A DNA stretch of 64,000 nucleotides from Mycolicibacterium xanthum (GTDB taxonomy: Bacteria; Actinomycetota; Actinomycetes; Mycobacteriales; Mycobacteriaceae): contig NZ_JAIFZS010000042.1 of assembly GCF_019710635.1 (NCBI RefSeq), positions 43,025-107,024 of the forward strand. The letters run 5' to 3'. The number at the start of each line of letters is the position of its first letter. Position 1 is the first letter of the stretch. Of the stretch, positions 1 to 10,138 are shown piece by piece. The position numbers were made by a program, and so were the translations under genes. The notes below the pieces were generated by a model that ran no database searches, was not told the origin of the DNA, and saw only the letters and a program-made list of their open reading frames with translations.

Positions 1-635
1 TGCGTCGCCACGCCCGCTCTGATCCCGACGCCGCGCGCACGCTCGCCGGTCTCGCCGCGGTACGCCGCGAACTGGCCCGGCTCGGCTCGGACGCCGATTC
101 GGCCCCCGAGGTGCCCGCGGCCGTCACGGCCCGTGTCGCGGAGGCGTTGCGAACCGCGCCGCCGGTCGGCGGGCACCGTGTCGCACGACCCGCGTTGACC
201 CGACCGCAGCGCGCCGGCTTGATCCTGGGGATTCTGGCGCTCGCGGCCGCCTCGATCGTCGGCGTGTGGACACTGACCCGCAGCGACGGGCCCCGCTACC
301 CCGCCGGCCCGACCGCATCGACGATCACGGTGCCCGACACCGCGGCGCCGGAATTCCCGGTCTCCGTCGACGACCTCCGCCGCACGCTGACCGTCGCGCC
401 GGCCCTGGGTGCCCTCGAGGATCCACAACGGCTGGCGTCCTGCCTGGTCGGGCTGGGTTACCCGGCCACCACGGCGGTCCTGGGCGGTGACCAGCGCCGA
501 TTGAGCGGCCGGGACGCGGTCCTGCTGCTGCTGCCCGGCGACACCCCGGACCGGTTCGTCGCCGTGCTCGTCGAGCCGGGCTGCAGCGCCGCACACACCG
601 GAGTACTGGCCAGAACCGAGTCCGCGCTGCCGTGA
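1..635 (+). CDS. rsmA: Anti-sigma-M factor-like membrane protein (5' partial)
   Basis: The reading frame is open from the window edge, so the start lies upstream; a GTG at 111 is internal. An N-terminal cytoplasmic part is followed by one membrane segment (AGLILGILALAAASIVGVW) and an extracytoplasmic domain with two Cys (SCLVGLGYPA and EPGCSAAHTG). The C-terminal domain closely resembles what I recall of M. tuberculosis Rv3912 (RsmA), the anti-sigma factor encoded between sigM and trxB2, which holds the ECF sigma factor SigM at the membrane. The position directly upstream of trxB agrees. sigM itself would lie outside the window, so the partner cannot be checked. Confidence 0.8.
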   Translation, partial: RRHARSDPDAARTLAGLAAVRRELARLGSDADSAPEVPAAVTARVAEALRTAPPVGGHRVARPALTRPQRAGLILGILALAAASIVGVWTLTRSDGPRYPAGPTASTITVPDTAAPEFPVSVDDLRRTLTVAPALGALEDPQRLASCLVGLGYPATTAVLGGDQRRLSGRDAVLLLLPGDTPDRFVAVLVEPGCSAAHTGVLARTESALP

Positions 636-722
636 CCGCGCACAGGCCGCACTCGGCACGTCAACGGGAACAGCCCGGCATACCCTGTTGTTAGAACCCG
701 TGCCGCAGGCAGAAAGGCTCGC

Positions 723-1706
723 ATGACCTCCGCATCCACCCCCCATGACGTGATCGTCATCGGTTCCGGCCCCGCCGGCTACACGGCCGCGGTGTACGCG
801 GCGCGCGCACAACTCAACCCGCTGGTGTTCGAGGGCACCCAGTTCGGCGGTGCGCTGATGACCACCACCGAGGTCGAGAACTACCCCGGTTTCCGCGACG
901 GCATCACCGGTCCCGAGCTGATGGACCAGATGCGTGAACAGGCCCTGCGCTTCGGCGCCGACCTGCGCATGGAGGATGTCGACACCGTCGATCTGGCCGG
1001 GGCGGTCAAGACGGTGACGGTCGGCGACGAGACTTTCCACGCCCGGGCCGTCATCCTCGCGATGGGCGCCGCGGCGCGTCATCTCGGTGTACCCGGCGAA
1101 GACGACCTGCTCGGCATGGGGGTCAGCACGTGTGCCACCTGTGACGGTTTCTTCTTCCGCGACCAGGACATCGCCGTGGTGGGCGGCGGCGATTCGGCGA
1201 TGGAGGAGGCCACGTTCCTGACCCGGTTCGCCCGTACCGTCACGCTGATCCATCGCCGCGACGAGTTCCGCGCGTCGAAGATCATGCTGGAACGGGCCAA
1301 GGCCGACGAGAAGATCACCATCCTGACCAACACCCAGGTCACCGCCATCGAGGGCGACCCCAAGGTCACCGGGATCCGGCTGCACAACACCGCGACCGGC
1401 GAGGATTCCACGCTGCCGGTGACCGGCGTGTTCGTCGCGATCGGCCACGATCCCCGCTCCGAACTGGTTCGCGACCAGCTGGAGGTGGATGCCGAGGGTT
1501 ACGTGGCGGTGCGGGGAAGGACCACCTACACCTCGGTCGACGGTGTGTTCGCCGCCGGCGATCTCGTCGACCACACCTACCGGCAGGCGATCACCGCGGC
1601 GGGCAGCGGCTGCGCGGCCGCGATCGACGCCGAACGCTGGCTCGCCGAGCGCGATCACGCCGCCGCCTCCACCGATGACAGCGACCTGATAGGAGCACAG
1701 CAGTGA
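723..1706 (+). CDS. trxB: Thioredoxin reductase
   Basis: A 327-aa FAD/NADPH flavoprotein that reduces thioredoxin in the cytosol. The FAD-binding GSGPAG is at residues 14-19, the redox pair Cys137-Ala-Thr-Cys140 lies in the NADPH domain, the NADPH-binding [10 protein letters not shown] follows, and the C-terminal FAD motif is [10 protein letters not shown]. Length and motifs match low-molecular-weight bacterial TrxB. The ATG start is preceded by a purine-rich AGAAAGG. Its last codons overlap the thioredoxin gene by 4 bp, so the two are translationally coupled. The genes upstream and downstream match the rsmA-trxB2-trxC order of M. tuberculosis. Confidence 0.97.
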   Translation: MTSASTPHDVIVIGSGPAGYTAAVYAARAQLNPLVFEGTQFGGALMTTTEVENYPGFRDGITGPELMDQMREQALRFGADLRMEDVDTVDLAGAVKTVTVGDETFHARAVILAMGAAARHLGVPGEDDLLGMGVSTCATCDGFFFRDQDIAVVGGGDSAMEEATFLTRFARTVTLIHRRDEFRASKIMLERAKADEKITILTNTQVTAIEGDPKVTGIRLHNTATGEDSTLPVTGVFVAIGHDPRSELVRDQLEVDAEGYVAVRGRTTYTSVDGVFAAGDLVDHTYRQAITAAGSGCAAAIDAERWLAERDHAAASTDDSDLIGAQQ

Positions 1707-2044
1707 GTGACGCCGACACCGAGTCCCCGACCGTCGCGGTGACCGACGATTCGTTCGCCGAGGATGTGCTGTCCAGCGGCACCCCGGTGCTGGTCGACTT
1801 CTGGGCAAACTGGTGCGGGCCGTGCAAGATGGTTGCGCCGGTGCTCGAGGAGATCGCCACCGAGAAGGCCGGTGCGCTGACCGTCGCCAAGATCGACGTC
1901 GACGAGAACCCCGCCACCGCCCGCGACTTCCAGGTGGTGTCGATACCGACGATGATCCTGTTCAAGGACGGCCAGCCGGTGAAGCGGATCGTCGGCGCGA
2001 AGGGCAAGGCCGCCCTGTTGCGCGAGATCGCCGATCTGGTCTGA
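1703..2044 (+). CDS. trxA: Thioredoxin
   Basis: A 113-aa thioredoxin, the electron carrier reduced by the upstream TrxB. The active site W37-C38-G-P-C41 is intact, and the cis-proline loop (SIPTMILF) and C-terminal GAKGKAALL region are conserved. The GTG start lies inside the trxB stop region (GTGA overlap). It corresponds to M. tuberculosis trxC (Rv3914), often called trxA elsewhere. Confidence 0.96.
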   Translation: MSDADTESPTVAVTDDSFAEDVLSSGTPVLVDFWANWCGPCKMVAPVLEEIATEKAGALTVAKIDVDENPATARDFQVVSIPTMILFKDGQPVKRIVGAKGKAALLREIADLV

Positions 2045-2119
2045 CACCAGCGGTTTCCGGCCCTGCCGACGCCGCGCACCGACCCGCGGTTTTCCCAATT
2101 CGCGAGTTGGTCTGCGACA

Positions 2120-3316
2120 ATGGCGCCTATGTCGAGTCTGCGTCGCGGTGACCGCGGGGGCGCGGTGGCCGAGATCCGGGCCGCCCTCGCTGCCCTCGGC
2201 ATGATCGATGACCCGGACGAGGACCTCAGCACCGGCAGGCATGTCGCGGTGGACCTGTTCGACAACGAACTCGACCATGCTGTACGCGCATTTCAGCAGC
2301 ACCGCGGTCTGTTGGTCGACGGCATCGTCGGCGAAGCGACCTACCGTGCGCTGAAAGAGGCGTCCTACCGCCTCGGTGCGCGCACCCTCAATCACCAGTT
2401 CGGCGCCCCGATGTACGGCGACGACGTGGCCACCCTGCAGGCCCGCCTGCAGGATCTCGGTTTCTACACCGGGCTGGTGGACGGTCACTTCGGACTGCAG
2501 ACCCACAACTCGCTGATGTCCTACCAGCGCGAGTACGGCCTGTATCCGGACGGGATCTGCGGGCCGGAGACGTTGCGTTCGCTGTATTTTCTCGGCTCCC
2601 GGGTCACCGGCGGCTCGCCGCATGCCATCCGCGAGGAAGAACTGGTCCGCAGCTCGGGGCCGCGGCTGTCCGGCAAGCGGATCATCATCGACCCGGGTCG
2701 CGGCGGCGGTGACAACGGCCTGATCATGAACGGTCCTGCCGGACCCATCAGCGAGGCAGACATCCTGTGGGACTTGGCCAGTCGACTCGAGGGCCGGATG
2801 ACGGCGATCGGCATGGAGACCTTCCTGTCCCGCCCCGCCGGCCGCGCGCCGTCCGATGTCGAGCGCGCCGCCACGGCGAACACGGTGGGTGCCGACCTGA
2901 TGATCAGCCTGCGCTGTGCCACCCAGACCAGCCCCGCCGCCAACGGCGTGGCGTCGTTTCACTTCGGCAACTCGCACGGTTCGGTGTCCACCATCGGACG
3001 CAACCTCGCCGACTTCATCCAACGAGAAGTGGTGGCGCGCACCGGATTACGCGACTGCCGCGTGCACGGCCGGACGTGGGATCTATTACGGCTCACCCGG
3101 ATGCCCACGGTTCAGGTCGACATCGGCTACATCACCAACCCCGCTGACCGGAGCACCCTGGTGTCGGTGGCCGCGCGGGATTCCCTCGCCGAGGGCATCC
3201 TCGCCGCCGTCAAGCGGCTCTACCTGCTCGGAAAGAACGACCGGCCCACGGGCACTTTCACTTTCGCGGAGTTGCTCGCCCACGAGTTGTCGGTCGAGCA
3301 GGCCCGCCAGGGCTAG
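2120..3316 (+). CDS. cwlM: Peptidoglycan-synthesis regulator CwlM (amidase_3-like)
   Basis: 398 aa: two peptidoglycan-binding (PG_binding_1) repeats at about residues 10-75 and 95-150, each with the AVRAFQQ / HNSLMSYQR-type helix, then an N-acetylmuramoyl-L-alanine amidase (amidase_3) fold at about 190-370. It is very close along its length to M. tuberculosis Rv3915. In mycobacteria CwlM is known as a PknB substrate that, once phosphorylated, stimulates MurA rather than as an efficient hydrolase. The amidase domain starts IIIDPGRGG, where the usual zinc-ligand His (DPGHGG) is replaced by Arg, consistent with lost zinc catalysis. ATGs at 2120 and 2129 are both possible starts. Its stop overlaps that of the convergent gene by 3-4 bp. 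Confidence 0.93.
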   Translation: MAPMSSLRRGDRGGAVAEIRAALAALGMIDDPDEDLSTGRHVAVDLFDNELDHAVRAFQQHRGLLVDGIVGEATYRALKEASYRLGARTLNHQFGAPMYGDDVATLQARLQDLGFYTGLVDGHFGLQTHNSLMSYQREYGLYPDGICGPETLRSLYFLGSRVTGGSPHAIREEELVRSSGPRLSGKRIIIDPGRGGGDNGLIMNGPAGPISEADILWDLASRLEGRMTAIGMETFLSRPAGRAPSDVERAATANTVGADLMISLRCATQTSPAANGVASFHFGNSHGSVSTIGRNLADFIQREVVARTGLRDCRVHGRTWDLLRLTRMPTVQVDIGYITNPADRSTLVSVAARDSLAEGILAAVKRLYLLGKNDRPTGTFTFAELLAHELSVEQARQG

Positions 3317-4062
3317 CTGCAGGGGTTCGCCCCGGCACCCACCGGCTGCTCCAGTTGCGCACTCTGCAGCAGCCGCTCGAGGGCGGCTTCCACCCCGGCC
3401 TTCCAGCCCAGGCCCTGCTCGAGCTCCAGCCGTAGCCGCGGGAAGTACGTGTGATGCGACACCACCACGAACCCCGCGTCCAGCAAGGCGTCGGCGTCCA
3501 GCACGCACTGCTCGACCGAGCAGTCCCCCAGTGTCTCCAGCACCGGGCGCACATCATCGGGAACCTCGGCCGAATCCAGCAGATCGCGCGCCGCCGCGGT
3601 CCGGCCGAACGCCTCCAGGGCCCGCACACCTCGCCGCACCAGATCGCCAACGACCGCGGTGATGAGGTTCTGTGACAGATCCTCACCCCCCTCGCTCGCC
3701 TCGACGCCAAGCGACGTCAACAACACCGCGTCCGCACTGACCGGCCCCGTCGGGAACCGCGCCGCCCGCGGAACCGACCGCGGCGGTGCGTAGAACACGT
3801 ACCCGAGGCAGGGCTCGTCGCCGGTCACCGGACCCACTCCCCCGAGCAGATCCCCGTCCGCACACTGCACCGCGAGCTGACCACACGATCCCCACTGCAG
3901 CATGACCATCGACAGCCATGCTTCCTTCTCGAACTCCGGATCGGACAGATGATCGTCACCGCCGAGCGTCGACGGGTCGACCTCCCAGTAGACGCAGCGC
4001 CGGGCGTGTTTCGGCAGCTGCTCGAATCCTTCGAGCCGTAGAGGTGTGATGCGTGCGGTCAC
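3313..4062 (-). CDS. Conserved mycobacterial protein, Rv3916c-like (possible GNAT fold)
   Basis: The frame is open to 4233, but homology to Rv3916c begins at VTARITPLRLEGFEQLPKHA, placing a GTG start at 4062 and giving 249 aa, close to the roughly 244 aa of Rv3916c. Recognisable stretches are ARRCVYWEVDP, EKEAWLSMVMLQWGSCGQLA and a central GYVFYAPPRSVPRAARFPTGP. Relatives are often annotated as GNAT-type acetyltransferases; the aromatic-rich N-terminal half would fit, but I see no clear acetyl-CoA loop. It lies between cwlM (convergent) and parB (same strand, 217 bp gap). Function unknown. Confidence 0.75.
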   Translation of the reverse strand: MTARITPLRLEGFEQLPKHARRCVYWEVDPSTLGGDDHLSDPEFEKEAWLSMVMLQWGSCGQLAVQCADGDLLGGVGPVTGDEPCLGYVFYAPPRSVPRAARFPTGPVSADAVLLTSLGVEASEGGEDLSQNLITAVVGDLVRRGVRALEAFGRTAAARDLLDSAEVPDDVRPVLETLGDCSVEQCVLDADALLDAGFVVVSHHTYFPRLRLELEQGLGWKAGVEAALERLLQSAQLEQPVGAGANPCS

Positions 4063-4279
4063 TACGCTCCCGGGTCTCGTCGCCGTGCCGGAATGGACGG
4101 CTGCCCTTCCAGGATAGAAGGCGGGCGGGTAGCCGGCCGGATCTGCCCGCCAGATCCGTGGCCGCTCCGGGGAAATTCTGAAAGTGTTTGGGGCACAGCA
4201 TTGTTGGATCCCCATCCGGCCACCGGGCGGCAAACCGGTCCGGCCGTGTCACAGTGACGTAATTCCCGCGTGTGGTCGG

Positions 4280-5275
4280 TCACGAAGCCGACGCGTTCAT
4301 CAGGTCCACGATGCGCTGGAGGTCGTCCACCGACCCGAACTCGACCACGATCTTGCCCTTGCGCTTCCCGAGGCTCACCGTCACCCGGGTGTCGAAGGCC
4401 GTCGACAACTGCTCGGCGACATCCTGCAGGCCCGGCATCTGGATCGGCTTGCGTCGAGGCGCCGGCGGGGCGGATCCGTCGCCGCGGTTGGCCAGCGTCA
4501 CCGCCTCCTCGGTCGCGCGGACCGACAACCCCTCGGCCACGATCCGCGCGGCGAGTTCCTCCTGGGCCTCCGGGCCGCCCTCGAGTGACAGCAGCGCGCG
4601 GGCATGCCCGGCCGAGAGCACGCCCGCCGCAACCCGGCGCTGGACCGCGATCGGCAGGCGGAGCAGACGGATCATGTTGGTGATCAATGGGCGCGAGCGG
4701 CCGATCCGGGCCGCCAGTTCATCGTGGGTGACGGCGAACTCCTCGAGCAGCTGCTGGTACGCCGCGGCCTCTTCCAGCGGGTTCAACTGCACCCGATGGA
4801 TGTTCTCCAGGAGGGCGTCGCGCAGCATGCTGTCGTCGGCGGTCTCGCGGACGATGGCGGGAATGGTCGCGACCCCGGCCTCCTGTGCGGCCCGCCAGCG
4901 TCGCTCCCCCATCACGAGCTGATACCGCGGTGCGCCGTCCCCGGCGGGAGCGGCCCGCACCACGATGGGCTGCATCAGACCGAACTCGCGGATGGAGTGC
5001 ACCAGTTCCGCCAACGACTCCTCGTCGAAAACCTGGCGCGGCTGGCGCGGGTTCGGCTCGATCTGCGTGGGATCGATCTCCCGGTACACCGCGCCTGCCG
5101 GATTGGGTTCCCGCGGCTGGCTCAGCACGCTCGGCCCGCCCAACACGACATCGGCCGCTGCAGCCCCCATTCGCGGTCCCGTCGTCGCCGGCTGGCCATC
5201 CTCCGCGGGGCCGGTCGGGATCAGCGAGGCCAGGCCGCGGCCCAGGCCGCTGCGCTTGCGTGCCGGGTTGTTCAT
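4280..5275 (-). CDS. parB: Chromosome-partitioning protein ParB
   Basis: 331 aa. The start is set at [20 protein letters not shown] (ATG 5275), matching mycobacterial ParB; the frame extends further upstream without homology. The [10 protein letters not shown] motif that contacts ParA is at the N-terminus. The CTP-binding ParB/Srx domain follows ([25 protein letters not shown], then GERRWRA), then the parS-reading HTH ([24 protein letters not shown]) and a C-terminal dimer domain after a charged linker. It loads at parS sites, two of which lie just upstream at 6201 and 6930, and organises the origin region for segregation. parA is immediately upstream with a 43-bp gap. Confidence 0.97.
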   Translation of the reverse strand: MNNPARKRSGLGRGLASLIPTGPAEDGQPATTGPRMGAAAADVVLGGPSVLSQPREPNPAGAVYREIDPTQIEPNPRQPRQVFDEESLAELVHSIREFGLMQPIVVRAAPAGDGAPRYQLVMGERRWRAAQEAGVATIPAIVRETADDSMLRDALLENIHRVQLNPLEEAAAYQQLLEEFAVTHDELAARIGRSRPLITNMIRLLRLPIAVQRRVAAGVLSAGHARALLSLEGGPEAQEELAARIVAEGLSVRATEEAVTLANRGDGSAPPAPRRKPIQMPGLQDVAEQLSTAFDTRVTVSLGKRKGKIVVEFGSVDDLQRIVDLMNASAS

Positions 5276-5318
5276 CGATTCCCTCTTCTCTCCGCACCGG
5301 CGCGACCGGCGCGCGCGT

Positions 5319-6253
5319 TCATCGGGCCCGCTCTCCCCCGGCCCGGTGGGCCAGCTCCCGGCTGGCATCGAGGTAGCTCATCGCTCCACGCGATCCCGGA
5401 TCGTAATCGATGATCGTCATCCCGTACCCGGGTGCTTCCGACACCTTCACACTGCGCGGGATCACGGTCTGTAGGACCTTCGTGCCGAAGTGCGCCCGCA
5501 CATCCACCGCCACCTGGTCGGCCAACTTGGTCCGGCCGTCGTACATCGTCAGGACGACGGTCGTGACGTCCAGCACGGGGTTGAGGTGCGCCTTGACCAT
5601 CTCGATGTTCCGCAGCAGCTGCCCCACCCCCTCGAGGGCGTAGTACTCACACTGGATCGGGATCAGCACCTCGGGCGCCGCCACCAGCGCATTGATGGTC
5701 AGCAGGCCCAGCGATGGCGGGCAGTCGATGAACACGAAGTCGAAGTCGTAGTTCTTCAGACCGGCCAGCGCGGTGCGCAACCGGCCCTCGCGGGCGACCA
5801 TGCTGACCAATTCGATCTCCGCTCCGGCGAGATCGATCGTGGCCGGCACGCAGAACAGCCGCTCGCTGTGCGGACTTCGCTGCACCGCCTCTTCGAGGGG
5901 GATGTCGCCGAGCAGCACCTCATACGACGACGGGGTGCCCGGCCGATGCTCGATGCCCAGCGCGGTACTCGCGTTCCCCTGTGGGTCCAGATCGATGACG
6001 AGCACCCGCAGCCCCTGCAGCGCCAGCGCCGCGGCGATGTTGACCGCGGTCGTCGTCTTGCCGACGCCGCCCTTCTGGTTCGCCACGGTGAACACCCGCT
6101 GCCGACCCGGTCTTGGCAACTGACCCTGCGCACCGTGCATCAGCCGAACCGCGCGCTCCGCCTCCGCCCCGATCGGCGTATCCACGTTCTGTGTGCCCCA
6201 GGTTTCACGTGAAACATCGGGCGGGGTCGCCTCCGACTCTCCCGGAACCGACA

Positions 6254-6254
<1 letters not shown>
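5319..6254 (-). CDS. parA: Chromosome-partitioning ATPase ParA
   Basis: 311 aa with start ATG 6254 ([20 protein letters not shown]). The deviant Walker A motif KGGVGKTTT, Walker A' ([13 protein letters not shown]) and Walker B ([13 protein letters not shown]) are intact. The ATPase forms the nucleoid-bound gradient that moves ParB-parS complexes and, in mycobacteria, connects to polar Wag31. Its ATG overlaps the rsmG stop (ATGA). A parS-like 16-mer lies inside codons near the N-terminus (residues VSRET), so ParB could also autoregulate this gene. Confidence 0.97.
6201..6216. promoter_or_regulatory. parS site (one mismatch) within parA
   Basis: GGTTTCACGTGAAACA differs at one end base from the 16-bp palindromic parS consensus TGTTTCACGTGAAACA. 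It sits in the 5' part of the parA coding sequence. A second, perfect copy lies about 730 bp away at 6930. Both are roughly 4 kb from dnaA, where ParB loading sites are expected. Confidence 0.9.
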
Positions 6255-6988
<734 letters not shown>

Positions 6989-7010
6989 CTACATCGGTGT
7001 AACTATGCGC

Positions 7011-7544
7011 TCAGTCGGCGATGATGACGACGCGACGCGACGGCTCGACGCCCTCGCTCTCGCTGTGCACGCCGCTGACGGCGGCGACCGCATCGTGCAC
7101 GATCTTGCGTTCGAACGGTGTCATCGGAGACAGCTCTTCGCGCTCCCCCGTCTCGAGCACCCGCTGGGCCACCTTGTCTCCGAGTGCGGCCAGCTCGTCG
7201 CGGCGGCGCCGCCGCCACTGCGCGATGTCGAGCATCAGCCGGCTACGCTCGCCCGTCCGCTGATGCACCGCCAGACGCGTCAGCTCCTGCAGTGCGTCGA
7301 GCACCTCGCCCTTGCGGCCGACCAGCTTGATCAGGTCCCCGCCGCCGTCGATGCTGACGACCGCGCGGTCGCCCTCCACGTCGAGGTCGATATCCCCGTC
7401 GAAGTCGAGGAGATCGAGAAGCTCCTCGAGATAATCTCCGGCGATCTCGCCCTCAGCCACCAGCTTGTCCTCGACCGCGTCTTGCGGTCCCGCCGCGACG
7501 TCGACCTGCTCCTCGGCGGCGGTCGCGGTATCCGAGTTCGTCAT
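7011..7544 (-). CDS. khpB: KhpB/Jag-type RNA-binding protein (KH + R3H)
   Basis: 177 aa. An acidic N-terminal stretch is followed by a KH-II-like domain (about 60-110: EGDRAVVSIDGGGDLIKLVGRKGEVLDALQEL) and an R3H domain (ending MTPFERKIVHDAVAAVSGVHSESEGVEPSRRVVI). It matches Rv3920c by position and sequence and lies directly downstream of yidC, as jag does in many bacteria. The family binds RNA with partner KhpA and affects division and cell-wall synthesis; the role here is inferred from the family. Confidence 0.92.
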   Translation of the reverse strand: MTNSDTATAAEEQVDVAAGPQDAVEDKLVAEGEIAGDYLEELLDLLDFDGDIDLDVEGDRAVVSIDGGGDLIKLVGRKGEVLDALQELTRLAVHQRTGERSRLMLDIAQWRRRRRDELAALGDKVAQRVLETGEREELSPMTPFERKIVHDAVAAVSGVHSESEGVEPSRRVVIIAD

Positions 7545-7579
7545 GCCTACCTCTTTTCTCGTTGGGGCTCGCCCGTGGT

Positions 7580-8698
7580 TCAGCGTTTGCGCTTCTTCGG
7601 GCGGGCGCCGGGTTTGGGGGTGCGGTTCACCGCACCGTTGCGCGATGCAGGTTTGGCGGAGTCGTGGCTTGCCGGCTGCTGTTCGGACCCGTCATCGGCC
7701 ACCTCGGTCCCGTCGGTGGGCTCGGTCGGCTCCTTGGCATTGACTTCCTTGGCATTGACCGAGCCGCTTCCATCGGACCCGTCCTTCTTCCTGCGGGTCG
7801 GCTTGGCACCAGGTGCCGGCGCGTTGGCGGCCCGGCGCTCGATCGCCTCGAGCTTCTTCTGTTCTTCTTCTTTCTCGATCTTGTTGAACACGTAGTGCTG
7901 CTGACCGAACGTCCAGATGTTGTTGGAGAACCAGTAGAGGATGATCGCCAGCGGCAGGAACGGTCCGCCCACCACGACGCCGAGCGGGAACACGTAGAGC
8001 GCCAGCTTGTTCATCATCGCGGTCTGAGGGTTGGCCGCGGCTTCCGGGCTCTGCCGCGCCACCGACGCGCGGCTGTTGAAGTAGGTGGCGATGCCCGCCA
8101 TGATCATGATCGGCACGCCCACGATGATCACCGCCGCGCGGTTGAACTCGGTGAACGCGTCCAACCCGGTCTGCTGGATCATCGTCGCGCCCAACGGGGC
8201 GCCGAACAGGTTCGCATCCAGGAAGTGCCCGACATCGGTCGCGCTGAACACGTAGTTGCCGACCGCCCGGTTCTGTTCGACCGTCAGATGAACCTGACCG
8301 AAACCACCCACAGTCCGGTTGAACGAGCGCAACACGTGGAACAGGCCCAGGAACACCGGGATCTGCGCCAACATCGGAAGACATCCGAGCACCGGGTTGA
8401 AGCCGTGCTCGCGCTGCAGCTTCTGCATCTCCAGCGCCATCCGCTGACGGTCCTTGCCGTACTTCTTCTGCAGCGCCTTGATCTGCGGCTGCAACTCCTG
8501 CATCTGGCGCGTCGTGCGGATCTGACGCACGAACGGCTTGTACAGGATCGCGCGCAGCGTGAACACCAGGAACATCACCGACAGCGCCCAGGCGAAGAAG
8601 TTCGTCGGCCCCAAGACGAAGGCGAACGCCTTGTACCAGACCCACATGATCGCCGACACCGGGTAATAGATGATGTCGAGGCTGAACCAATTAAACAC
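7580..8698 (-). CDS. yidC: Membrane protein insertase YidC
   Basis: 372 aa with GTG start at 8698 ([25 protein letters not shown]); the open frame upstream has no homology. The 60KD_IMP/Oxa1 core has five predicted membrane segments, the cytoplasmic coiled coil [20 protein letters not shown] after the first core helix, and the conserved [17 protein letters not shown] helix. The tail (about 270-372) is highly charged and ends in basic KRKR, likely contacting ribosomes. The start overlaps the yidD stop by 8 bp. Confidence 0.95.
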   Translation of the reverse strand: MFNWFSLDIIYYPVSAIMWVWYKAFAFVLGPTNFFAWALSVMFLVFTLRAILYKPFVRQIRTTRQMQELQPQIKALQKKYGKDRQRMALEMQKLQREHGFNPVLGCLPMLAQIPVFLGLFHVLRSFNRTVGGFGQVHLTVEQNRAVGNYVFSATDVGHFLDANLFGAPLGATMIQQTGLDAFTEFNRAAVIIVGVPIMIMAGIATYFNSRASVARQSPEAAANPQTAMMNKLALYVFPLGVVVGGPFLPLAIILYWFSNNIWTFGQQHYVFNKIEKEEEQKKLEAIERRAANAPAPGAKPTRRKKDGSDGSGSVNAKEVNAKEPTEPTDGTEVADDGSEQQPASHDSAKPASRNGAVNRTPKPGARPKKRKR

Positions 8699-9029
8699 GC
8701 AGCTGACTCTTCCCTTGTTGCACCGGGCCATCCCGGCGTTCGGCGGACTCGCAGCCACACACGCCCGTTGTGTCACTGTGACTGTCGCGGTCGGATACCC
8801 GATCCGGGATCGGGTCCCATCCTCCGCCATGCCATGGACCGCACTTGACCAGACGGACCAACGCGAGCCATCCACCGCGCAGCACACCGAATTCGGTCAC
8901 CGCATCGACGGCGTACTGGCTACAGGTCGGGGTGAACCGGCACGTCGGCAGGCGTAGCGGGGAAACGGTGTGCCGGTAGATCTCTATGACCCAGACGACC
9001 GCGCGGGCTGTTCTCGACGGTGCCGTCAC
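8691..9029 (-). CDS. yidD: Membrane protein insertion efficiency factor YidD
   Basis: 112 aa. The core is the small YidD/UPF0161 domain: [20 protein letters not shown], then [37 protein letters not shown]. It keeps the family's conserved Cys residues and the N-terminal amphipathic helix. It lies between rnpA and yidC with overlaps on both sides, the usual actinobacterial arrangement. The C-terminal 30 residues beyond the domain are not conserved. Confidence 0.93.
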   Translation of the reverse strand: MTAPSRTARAVVWVIEIYRHTVSPLRLPTCRFTPTCSQYAVDAVTEFGVLRGGWLALVRLVKCGPWHGGGWDPIPDRVSDRDSHSDTTGVCGCESAERRDGPVQQGKSQLRV

Positions 9030-9385
9030 GCGGATTCCCCGCTGCGCACACGGATGCGCTGGAGGGCTGTGCGCAGCTCCTGTTCGAGCCGCGGTGAGAT
9101 CGCATGCCTGCTGCTGGGCAGCGCACGGATCACCATGCGTTCAGAGGGGTCCAGATCCCCGAGAAGTGCGCGGGCAGCATGCCGCAGTCGCCGCGACACC
9201 CGGTGGCGCTGGACGGCATTACCCACCGCTTTGGAAACGACAAGGCCGATCCTGGGTCCGGGTTCACCGGGCTCATCAGAACGCAGCGCGTACACGACAA
9301 GGTCAGGCTGTGCAGCCCGCGTCCCCTGACTCACCGTGACACCGAACTCAGTCGACCGCGTCATCCGGTTTTGGGCCGGAAGCAC
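9026..9385 (-). CDS. rnpA: Ribonuclease P protein component
   Basis: 119 aa with GTG start ([18 protein letters not shown]). It contains the RnpA signature (residues [26 protein letters not shown]) and the C-terminal [20 protein letters not shown]. The basic protein supports the catalytic RNase P RNA in 5' maturation of tRNAs. It is 21 bp downstream of rpmH, overlaps yidD by 4 bp, and is cotranscribed with both. Confidence 0.95.
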   Translation of the reverse strand: MLPAQNRMTRSTEFGVTVSQGTRAAQPDLVVYALRSDEPGEPGPRIGLVVSKAVGNAVQRHRVSRRLRHAARALLGDLDPSERMVIRALPSSRHAISPRLEQELRTALQRIRVRSGESA

Positions 9386-9406
9386 TGCGTCAGACCTTGA
9401 GCCGGG

Positions 9407-9550
9407 TCACGCAGTCAGCGACCGACGACCCTTGCGGCGGCGCTCGGACACGATGGCCCGCCCCGCACGCGTGCGCATACGCAGCCGGAACCCGTGCACC
9501 CGCGCCCGGCGACGGTTGTTGGGCTGGAAGGTCCGCTTGCCCTTGGCCAC
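9407..9550 (-). CDS. rpmH: 50S ribosomal protein L34
   Basis: A 47-aa, very basic protein too short for routine ORF cut-offs. Translation from GTG 9550 gives [19 protein letters not shown] and ends [11 protein letters not shown], essentially the mycobacterial L34 sequence. It is the first gene of the leftward rpmH-rnpA-yidD-yidC-khpB-rsmG-parA-parB transcription unit. The family is universally found next to dnaA/oriC. Confidence 0.96.
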   Translation of the reverse strand: MAKGKRTFQPNNRRRARVHGFRLRMRTRAGRAIVSERRRKGRRSLTA

Positions 9551-10138
9551 GGCAGTCACTCCTTGTTGCGTGTGGCCCCCGCGCTTCCGCCCGCATGACC
9601 AGTCATGGCAGGCGTGACGCGACAGGCCGTTGGTAAGTTCGTTCGGTCTCGCTCACTTGCCGGCGCGGTCCCCGGGAGAACCCGGGTCGCAGCCGTATCG
9701 CCACGTACGAGCGACTGTTCGAGGGTACTGACGAGGATTCGCTGGGTCAAACCTGCGCCAGATCCCTCCGACCGCCTCTGCCGCGACGTCAGCCGCATCA
9801 CACCGACCGCAATTGTCACGCACATCCGGAACCGACCGGACCCCGGTGAGCCCACCCTCACCGCAATGTTGCAGAACTGTTGGCACCCGGAGAGAAAACT
9901 GTTAGCTTCTGGCAATGCCGATTCCACGCCGGAACGGCGCACGACAACAAAGCGAGGATGCCCACTTCGCCGCGAGTCCACCGAATGCACCATGGTGATG
10001 CGCTCCGGTCCGCGGTGTTCCCGCCCGTAGACAACAACTCAACGAGACGAGTGTCCTGTTTCCACAACTTGTGGATAACTTTGTGGACAGTTCGTCCATT
10101 TGGTCGACCGGCTGCCGGCCACGAGGGGGTAAGTGTCA
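9551..10138. promoter_or_regulatory. rpmH-dnaA divergent intergenic region
   Basis: These 588 bp separate two divergent genes and must hold the promoters of both rpmH (leftward) and dnaA (rightward). I see no convincing coding frame. The last 80 bp before dnaA are visibly AT-richer and contain DnaA boxes (separate entry). I could not place -10/-35 elements with confidence. Confidence 0.6.
10058..10090. promoter_or_regulatory. DnaA-box cluster upstream of dnaA
   Basis: Three tightly spaced sites are visible. TGTGGATAA at 10070-10078 is the perfect TTATCCACA box on the minus strand. TGTGGACAG at 10082-10090 reads CTGTCCACA. GTTTCCACA at 10058-10066 is a weaker match. This array about 50 bp before the dnaA start suggests autorepression by DnaA and may contribute to origin function. 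Confidence 0.75.
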
